Made by a program: the position numbers and the translations under genes
Shown here: positions 57,063 to 64,000 of the stretch, one piece after another
How the letters are laid out: each line of letters starts with the position of its first letter
How positions within the stretch are numbered: the first letter of the stretch is position 1
Assembly: GCF_003597395.2 (NCBI RefSeq)
Contig: NC_133771.1
Span: 133,386,187 to 133,450,186, forward strand
DNA: 64,000 bases
Direction of reading: 5' to 3'
Source: Chelonoidis abingdonii
Taxonomy: Eukaryota; Chordata; Testudines; Testudinidae
Notes under the pieces: generated by a model
Told to the model about the DNA's origin: nothing
Databases searched by the model: none
Seen by the model: the letters and a program-made list of their open reading frames with translations, nothing else

Positions 57063-59165
57063 TATCTGAAAAAGGAATCACAGTGATCACTTAAACAAAA
57101 CAATCTTATCATGTTATATCTGAAATGCCATAACACAGAGAAGGAAGATAATGTGATATTTCAGATACTGACCATCACTTAATTATTTAATGTGATATAT
57201 AATCAATTTCTGAAATTCATTACTGCTCTAGTCTGGTATGGTACCTGGCATTTTTGAAGGGGTGAGAATTATTTAATTTCATGGCCACTAGCAACAGTTA
57301 TAGCTGTGTATGTGAGATACAGATATTCAAATATCATGATACTCCCTAACAAGTCAATGTGGTATCTTTCTTCCATGAAAGTTATTGACTTGATATATTA
57401 TTTGGGTGTTTTGTTTTTCCTTTTCCTGAAGCTTCTGCAAGGATCCGCTGTCTAAGGCAGGGTAACACAATCGGTTCAACAATTGTTTAACTCAGGTATA
57501 CCAATACTTATTTTCATGGGGATAAGTTTTCTTCAACCAATTGGCTATAAAGGTGGATCATAAAGTAGCTCTTTAGAGAAAAACAAGCCCTCTTGATGTT
57601 CCCCTCCATCCAGCTCCAAACATGAACCATGAAGACACATGAAAATGCACCCTGAACACTTTTAAAAACAAGCTAACAAAGTGTTCTCCAACTGTGTTCT
57701 GCTTTTGAGAGTCCTAGGTCTACAAAGTCATTAGAAAATTGAAAAACAAGAAATAAATTTAGAATAGGTAGTAAAATTAAAATATATAGGTTTAGTTTCT
57801 TACTCACACTTCAGATTTTCTCTGTTCTGGACTCTACCTGTACCCTGAATTTAGAGATGAGTAAATGACATGAGGTGTATATTTTGTGGCTGGGACATCA
57901 CACCGCTGTGGCTGTATGATGATTGGTTGAGTTACCTCTGATGTCACAATTCTATCAGTCAACAATGAGTTGTATTTGAGACAGTAGGAGAGGCTCAAGG
58001 AGTGGCTGTGCCAGCAGATGCAGAAGAGGTGGAGGGAAAGGAAGACATAAGATGAACCAGGGTAGGAAAGGAGAGTAAATAGGAAAAAAAAAATAGAAAG
58101 GATACAGCAGCAATGAACTTTGAGGACAATCGATCCCTGCCAGCATAATTAAAACAATGTGGCCTTTTTTCTCACTTTTGCTGAGCCATGAAGGGGAATA
58201 AGCAGGTGGGAAGGCATCTGTACGGATGAAAGGGGAGGAGAGCCAATGCTACATTCTTCCCCTTGTCATGAGCCTTCAGAAACTCATTTGCAGCATCTCA
58301 GTGAGATGTGACTGTTGTGGGATTTCAGGGGCCCTTGTTAGGTGATATGGGAAAGGAGGTAGAGTAGCAGCCACTCAACAGAGCATGCTCCCTTCAAAGT
58401 CCCCCAAGACAAACTTGCAGCTGAGAGTTATATTTCATTTAAGAAACCTAAAGTGATGGAAGATAATATATATTTCCTGACTAGGCTGACAAAGCTGTTC
58501 ACAAGCTTTGTTAACTTGCTTTATTTTGGTAACCAACTATTAGAAGACCTCAGGGACCAGTTAATTTTGCATTTCCATCCCCAATACGGAGAGTGAAGCA
58601 ATTGAGCACTATTTGCAAAAGGGAATTTTTCCTGCGAATACAAGTGAGTACAGTGTTGGTATAAGAATCCACCAAAAGCAACCTCTGGTAACATGAGAAG
58701 GCCTGTATGCCAAGTTGTCATGAAGAGGAAGAAGAGCCTTGTTATAGGAGGAACTAGGGCTACCCTGCTGTGGGATATGGAGGACAGCCTGGGTTCAGTC
58801 AGAGTAGAGACTCTCAGAGGTGATGTATGAACTGCTCCGCCCAGAGATTCTTCTGTGTTACCAGGCAGAGTGCCTTGGAAGTGAAAGCCTCCTAGGAGGA
58901 AAACCTTTACAGGAACAGGACTACAATTCTGCACCAAGGGTGGTGAGCCAGCTAGAAAAGTTGGGTGGAAGATGTGTTGTTTTGAACTTTGTTAATAAAC
59001 CTGACTCCTGAAATGGGAGCAGTATGAGGAAAAACATGTAATGTGAAGTGGGATTCAGTGGGGAAGAGGAGGAAACAGACAGGGGCAAGGCCTGGATAAA
59101 TCCTGCTACAAACCTATTTTCTACATCATTCTCCATCCTTTTCCTAACATCTTGTATGCTTTTTA
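57063..59165. other. No gene recognised; polyadenylation-like signal
   Basis: A/T-rich with purine-rich stretches. A minus-strand frame at 58521-58937 (138 codons) has no motif. 'gttaataaacctgac' near 58990 holds AATAAA; the surrounding 58650-59010 could be an LTR remnant but lacks ends. Confidence 0.4.
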
Positions 59166-59169
59166 GATT

Positions 59170-59610
59170 GCATCTGTACGTTTAGTAGAGGTTTTCATTG
59201 AGCTATCCAGATCCCTTTCCTGAGCTGATACAGCCACTTCAGAACCAACCCTATAAGGTATGTGAGTACTTTACATTTTCCCCTCCAATGTGCATTAATT
59301 TGCATTTATTAACTTTGAACTGCAACAGCTATCGTGTTGCACATTTACCTACTTTGATTAAGTCCCTCTGGACTAACTCTGTATTTTCTGAAAATTTTGT
59401 TACTTTAACCTCTTTTCCAGATCTTTAATAAATATATTAAACACCACTAGACCTAATGTACAACCTTGAGGCATCTCATTTTTAACCTTTGCCATGATGA
59501 AAGTTATTCATTTAGCCTATCTGAATTTTTGATCCATGACAATAGTTTGTCTTTTACACTATGACTACTTAGCTGCTTTAGTAGACTCCTGTGAGGGACT
59601 TTGTGTAAGG
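59170..59610 (-). mobile_element. CR1 LINE RT fragment, part 1
   Basis: Complement of the CR1 RT stretch: 'tttcccctccaatgtgcattaatttgc', 'tccagatctttaataaatatattaaacaccactagacctaatgtacaaccttgaggcatctc', 'aatttttgatccatgac' and 'gagggactttgtg' follow the order in CR1. Interrupted at 59611 by a hAT-type element. Confidence 0.78.
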
Positions 59611-59772
59611 CAGGGGTAAGTATTTTTTGTCAACATTCACATTTCTTGGTCAAGGCATAGCCAAAGTCAAGACTCTGGAGAAAATAATAAAAATAAAAAA
59701 AATTCAGAGTCTGTTCAAAAGCATCCGGGAGGTCCTGGATTTGGCAGGCAGTCTGCCTATAGATGATCCCTA
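59611..59772. mobile_element. Short hAT-type element nested in CR1
   Basis: 162 bp, starting CAGGGGTAAGTATTTTTTG and ending in a degenerate 'ctatagatgatcccta' that complements such an end. Flanking GTGTAAGG (59603-59610) and GTTTAAGA (59773-59780) agree at 6 of 8 positions. The surrounding CR1 resumes directly after ('ccttttgaaagcctaaataa'). Confidence 0.65.
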
Positions 59773-59815
59773 GTTTAAGACCTTTTGAAAGCCTAAATAA
59801 ATTATTCTTAAGGGA
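59773..59815 (-). mobile_element. CR1 LINE RT fragment, part 2
   Basis: 'agaccttttgaaagcctaaataaa' continues the CR1 order ('aaaggccttttgaaagtccaaata') after the hAT insertion. Confidence 0.55.
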
Positions 59816-59966
59816 TACATATTTCCACCATTTAAGAACATCACATCAACCATAAAAGTGGTTTTTTTTTCCAATAAGATTAAGTGCAGGAACTGTAGAA
59901 GAAGAGGACATGTGGTTTGTGCTTATCTGGAGAGAAAAACATTGCTCTTATACAGTCTGAATGCAA

Positions 59967-59989
59967 GTGTGTGTGTGTGGGGGGGGGGG
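59967..59989. repeat. (GT)n-G10 simple repeat
   Basis: GTGTGTGTGTGTG followed by about ten G bases. Confidence 0.85.
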
Positions 59990-60586
59990 AGATGTACGGG
60001 GAAGAGAATAGAAAATTTTTCATCCCAAACAGTGTCAGTATATCAATTTCTTAGATACCATACACATAACTTCTCCTATCACCAGTCATACTAGCACAGT
60101 GAAAGCAAGGAGTCTTAGTCATAGATTTCATAAATTAATTGTTACTATTATAAAGGATTCACTTCCCTTTTCTAGGTGGGAGATCAAAGCATATCTAAGT
60201 AAATATTGAGCCTATATGGTGTACTCACTGATTAGCTTGCTGAGACAAGCACTATAAGCTTGAAGATTCCCAGTGCTTGTCTCAGCCAGTCACTCAGGTT
60301 AGAAACCTGACTGAATGCCAATGCTCACTTTCTCAGAATGCATCAGTCCAGCTGATTAGATCAAGTTTACTGACCTGTCTGCTAAACTGGTCAGCAACCA
60401 TGTTAGGTGCACCAGTCCAATTTGTTTGTGTGATTCACAGGAGCAACTTCTGAAGAAGTTATTCTCTCCCATCCTGCCCTTAGACCAGGAACCAGACACA
60501 TGATGAAATAAGGAGTCCCAACAGTCTAACTTTCATTCCGGAAAAACTCTAGTTATAGTAACAGAGTCAACATCAGCGTTCCCTTA
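59990..60586. other. No gene recognised
   Basis: No open frame or repeat family stands out up to the LTR start. A short inverted duplication ('ctgagacaagcactata', 'agtgcttgtctcagcc') at 60240-60286 gives a small hairpin. Confidence 0.45.
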
Positions 60587-61274
60587 TGTTACAGGGCAGC
60601 TCCATCCAGGGGTAGCTCCAAGCACCAGCGCAGCAAAAGCGTGCCTGGGGCGGCAAGCCACAGGGGGCGGCGTGCTGATTGCCATGAGGGCAGCAGTCAG
60701 TCAGCCTTCGGCGGCATGCCTACAGGAGGTCCGCCGGTCCCACGGTGGCAATTCGGCAGCAGGTACACCAAATGCGTAGGACCAGCAGATCACCCACAGA
60801 AATGCCGCCCAATCTGTGTGACCAGTGGACCGCCCACAGGCATGCCGCCGAAGGCTGCCTGACTGCCATGCTTGGGGCAGCGAAAAACAGAGATCCGCCC
60901 CTGGCTCCATCACTACCTAGTGTGCCACACTGATCTCTTAACCAACAAACACACACCAGGTTATCACCCTTTTACCACTTGTGTATTTATTCTTCACTTA
61001 CATAGTATAACAGAATCTATTGTAGCAGGAGGAGACTTCCACATAGAACAGATGTCTAGACTGAGGAGAGAAGGCTGAGCTTTCCCCCTGCTGCCTGTTA
61101 CTCCTGCTTATATCCTACCAATTAATGAGCCAATCACCTTGTTAGCCCAGCAATTGCCCTCAAGTTTCAATAATCCTCAACAGAAACTGTTTACTTGGCT
61201 TCAATTAAGCCTCACTCTTCCCAGTGTTGCAGCAACCACAGTGAGCAGGGCACAACTAATAGTGCTCTGTCACA
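60587..61274 (-). mobile_element. Solo LTR, minus orientation, split by hAT-type insertion
   Basis: On the minus strand the ends are TGTGACAGAGC (at 61274) and GCCCTGTAACA (at 60587), that is TG...CA. Flanking CCTTA (60582-60586) and CCTTG (61275-61279) agree at 4 of 5, an LTR-type 5-bp duplication. Reading the minus strand, a TATA-like GGATATAAGCAGG lies near 61110 and AATAAA near 60985-60995, in the promoter and poly(A) positions expected for an LTR. No internal retroviral genes remain. A hAT-type element interrupts it at 60607-60903. Confidence 0.65.
60607..60903. mobile_element. Non-autonomous hAT-type foldback transposon nested in the LTR
   Basis: A 297-bp G/C-rich element flanked by perfect 8-bp duplications GCTCCATC (60599-60606 and 60904-60911). 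Left end CAGGGGTAGCTCCAAGC; right end complement CAGGGGCGGATCTCTG. The arms 'cagtcagtcagccttcggcggcatgcct' and 'aggcatgccgccgaaggctgcctgactg' are nearly complementary. No transposase; open frames on both strands are a by-product of G/C content. Same family as 6992 and 22309. Confidence 0.85.
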
Positions 61275-63451
61275 CCTTGCCAGATGGGGTATTTTCACAA
61301 CAGTTCCAAAAATTGCAATGGGAGTGATACACTTCTGCCTTCATCCCTGCCACATAACAGCCTGCTTCACCTGATGTCACTCAACTGGGATGGGCAGAAC
61401 CAGCAAATATCTCTCAGCTATGGGCACAAAGCTGAAACACTGATTATCCAGTTAGCTAGGCCTCCCATCCCATCTGAGCACCACTCACATAGTAAGTGAG
61501 AACCTGCAGACACCCCAAAGTGTGAGAGTTTATCAAGGGCTGAACATGGGCTTGAAAGGCCAGTGTAAGAAGTGGAAAAGCTCTTTAGCAAATCCTCAAC
61601 TCTACCCACCTCCACCTACCCCAACCTTGGTCATAGGACCAAATTCAGCATTTGATCTGTGACAATTACAAAAATCTATATTTGCCCCATGAACTGCAGT
61701 TACAGTCTCTGGTTATAGCCCTACAGACAATTATTTTCCTTATCTCCTCTTATAAGAGATTGCTGTTATTTCTCAGGGATCATTCTTGCTTGGTAAGACA
61801 TAAAGGTCACGTAATTCCATTTAATTCTTATATTGCTTTTATCAAAAACGTTTTCATAAAGAACGGTATATATGAATTTTTAAGAATGTTTTTATAAATT
61901 GATTTTAATTGGGGGAAAAAGAAGAAAGGAAAATAAAATTTTCTCCCATTATTAGTTTTTATCCAAAATTGCCTGGCCAGCCCTGCTGCAGTGTCTCACT
62001 CTTCTTGTAGTAGCATTTATAGCCATCTATTTCTGCCTTGCAGGAGTGAGGCTTAATTTTCACCAACTCTTCATAGCATTTGTGGGCCAGACATAGCATT
62101 CTGACTAGTCCTGCCTTTCAGAAACATAATTCATCATTTGTATGGGTGTGGTTACCCACTGAATATTTCAGTTAATCGTGACTGAAATATTGCACTTTCA
62201 AACAATTATCAGTCTAAATACATAGCTATATATCAGGTGGGTATGGGTGTCCTACTACATCGTGAAAGAGTTTAATTTGCAGAATGGGTGTTCTATCAAA
62301 CCCCATAGCAAACCCCATAGATGAATTCAGTGCCCAGCTATTTCTCAAACAATCTGTCATGTCAAAGGTGTTCTGAGAGGACCAAAAACTTAGGAGTTCC
62401 AGGGCTGCAAGGGGCTGGCAGGAAAGTCAGAATGAAGTGAATCATAGACAGAGGGGCCAAATGTTTTTAAGACATGTCAACACATAACGGATGAACAGTT
62501 AATCCTTCAGCAGTGGGTTAACCTGTTGCCCTGTTTCTAGCCATGAGAAATGTTTCATCTGGGAGTTCCCTCACTTGTCATTGGGACTGTCAACCTGCTT
62601 TAATGAGCTTGCAGTAAAGCCCAAACCAGTATGCATACAGAAACCTTTACCCAGTTACTTTTCCCTATATGTTGCAGACATTTTATTCTCAAATCATTCT
62701 TGGCTTATCACCTCTGTTTCTCAAATACTTTCCCAGAGACTGCAGGCTAGTGGGAAAAAAATCTGACTTAGGAACAACTATTAATGGCTGAGAGAGGTGG
62801 GGAAAAGATCGACCTTGAAGTAAAATTAAACAAATGGCATTTTGAAGTTTAATGTTTCAGGCTCACGGTTCTCCTGATGGTGGTTTTATGGGCTCTGTAG
62901 TATTTTTCAACAAACTGTAAGTGGTATTTAGTTGAAATGTTCATCTAACATAATTGTGTCTTCACATTGACAGTGGTGCATTTTAATAATACTAAGCTCT
63001 TGTCTAGCATTTTTCATCAGTAGCTCTCAAAGAATGAGAGTAACTATCAGTCTTTAATTTGTAATGAAAGATGCCAAGGCTGAAGCAATTTTTTAAAAAA
63101 ACTTTCATATCTGATGTGCCAAGCCCAGAGGTGCTGGAGCTATGAACTGCCAAACCTAGAAGTGCTGGGACACAGCCCTGGCACAAATCAAGCACTGGTA
63201 ATTATCAATATTTCCACTTAGATGTTCCTGGCTTGGTGAAATCTAATTATAGAGCATACCACCAGGTTGGGGTATTTGCCCTGTTTTTGACAGTCTGCCC
63301 TGAATTTGGCGCTCACAGTTATGAGCCACTTTAGGCAGCATGACACCATGTGTGAACACTTTTCACAAAGTGACCTCTCAGTCCTCATCCTCAAAGGAAA
63401 TCTGAACACCACCTTCAAAAGATGAGTCTGGGAACTTACATGCTAGACACT
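61275..63451. other. No gene recognised
   Basis: A/T-rich; short frames only. 62155-62210 has a small inverted repeat ('aatatttcagttaatcgtgactgaaatatt'), a 10-bp hairpin. Confidence 0.45.
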
Positions 63452-63761
63452 AAAGGCTTGTCTTCACATACAGTGCTATAGTGGCACAGCTGCACCAGTG
63501 CAACTGCACAATTGCAGTGCATTAGTGAAGACACTACCTCCACTGACAGGAAAGCTTCTCTTCTGAGTTTAGATAATCCAGGTCCTCAAGAGGCAGTAGC
63601 TATGTCAGGAGGAGAAAATCGCCTGTTGAGATAGCACTGTCTACATGGGATGGGTGTGGGGGGTTAGGTTGGTATAACTATATGCCTTAGGGGTGTGGAT
63701 TTTTCACACCCTTGATCAACATAATTATACTGATATAGGTGTGTGGCATAGATTTAGCCTA
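63452..63761. mobile_element. TIR DNA transposon (same family as 32755-33012)
   Basis: Begins 'aaggcttgtcttcacatacag' and ends 'ggcatagatttagccta', with the shared core 'tcaagaggcagtagctatgtcagg...agcactgtctacat' and 'ggtataactatatgccttaggggtgtggatttttcacaccctt'. Ends are imperfect inverted repeats. Non-coding. Confidence 0.65.
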
Positions 63762-63817
63762 AAAATCATGGTCTCAACAGAAACACTACCAACCCTCCTT
63801 TGTCCTCTGACTGCAGA

Positions 63818-64000
63818 GGTGTTAATGGCCCACTTCATTTTAAGTGGTTTCTTCTGACATGTGTTAACACCTTATGCTTAATAATCTGTCCCACCTTACA
63901 TTTAGCTGTGACACTCTAGTTCCCTTTTTCCAGACTTGAAGAGCTCTGTGAATCTTGAAAACTTGTCTCTTCCACCAACAGAAGTTGGTCCAATAAAGAT
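63818..64000 (+). repeat. Dispersed vertebrate repeat, runs off the window
   Basis: 'gttaatggcccacttcattttaagtgg', 'gtgttaacaccttatgcttaataatctgtcccaccttacatttagctgtgacact' and 'caccaacagaagttggtccaataaagat' match, in order, a repeat frequent in reptile genomes. Cut by the window edge at 64000. It may be related to the pair at 56401-57062, which has the same style of sequence. Confidence 0.6.

Noticed and set aside
58521..58937. Minus-strand frame of 138 codons
   Set aside because: Composition looks random and the complement is purine-rich; no motif.
1..64000. CRISPR, operons, phage or bacterial signals
   Set aside because: No direct-repeat arrays with spacers, no dense same-strand genes; repeat content is vertebrate.

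Overview
The window looks like non-coding DNA (introns and intergenic DNA) from a sauropsid vertebrate, most likely a turtle. The reasoning is: no dense gene layout, long stop-rich stretches, many CR1 LINE fragments in both orientations with the typical TTCTATGATT-type 3' tails, a 3' half that resembles the turtle tRNA-derived (Cry-type) SINE, several short foldback and hAT-type DNA transposons that I recognise as turtle-typical, and old MIR/L2/L3-like relics shared by amniotes. The species call rests on recalled repeat consensus sequences, not on a search.

Layout. 1-3.8 kb: a SINE piece, then two CR1 elements placed head to head (minus 552-2878, plus 2879-3768). 3.8-11.8 kb: mostly unannotated, with candidate small exons on both strands, a hAT-type foldback element with perfect 8-bp target duplication (6992-7250), CR1 tails and an A/T-rich block. 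16.9-18.6 kb: a decayed LINE reverse transcriptase split by a hAT-type element. 19.8-22.7 kb: a CR1 fragment and an LTR-like element, itself carrying a hAT-type insertion. 25.6-29 kb: a 1-kb element with terminal inverted repeats and TA duplication, then an L2-like relic with another nested hAT element. 31.5-35.5 kb: DNA-transposon pieces, a LINE C-terminus coding for a C2H2 finger, and an L3-like tail. 37.5-41.6 kb: foldback repeats and a DIRS-like retroelement remnant with inverted repeats. 42.8-48.2 kb: another LINE C-terminus, several TIR elements and the best candidate exon (46964-47021, minus). 48-57 kb: MIR/L3/CR1 relics and a head-to-tail repeat dimer containing a perfect 21-bp hairpin. 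59-61.3 kb: CR1 with a nested hAT element, and a solo LTR with a nested hAT element. 63.4-64 kb: two further dispersed repeats, the last running off the end.

No complete protein-coding gene is visible. If a host gene crosses the window it would do so mainly as introns. The only host-gene evidence is short open segments between good splice signals: three on the minus strand (about 3.8, 4.3 and 47.0 kb) and two on the plus strand (about 6.5 and 9.6 kb). None can be assigned to a gene by eye. The recurring theme is layered transposition: in five places a hAT-type element sits inside an older element, and most keep recognisable 8-bp duplications, so relative ages can be read directly. I see no operon, CRISPR array, phage or other exciting new system; the notable items are nested insertions, near-perfect hairpins and the candidate exons.
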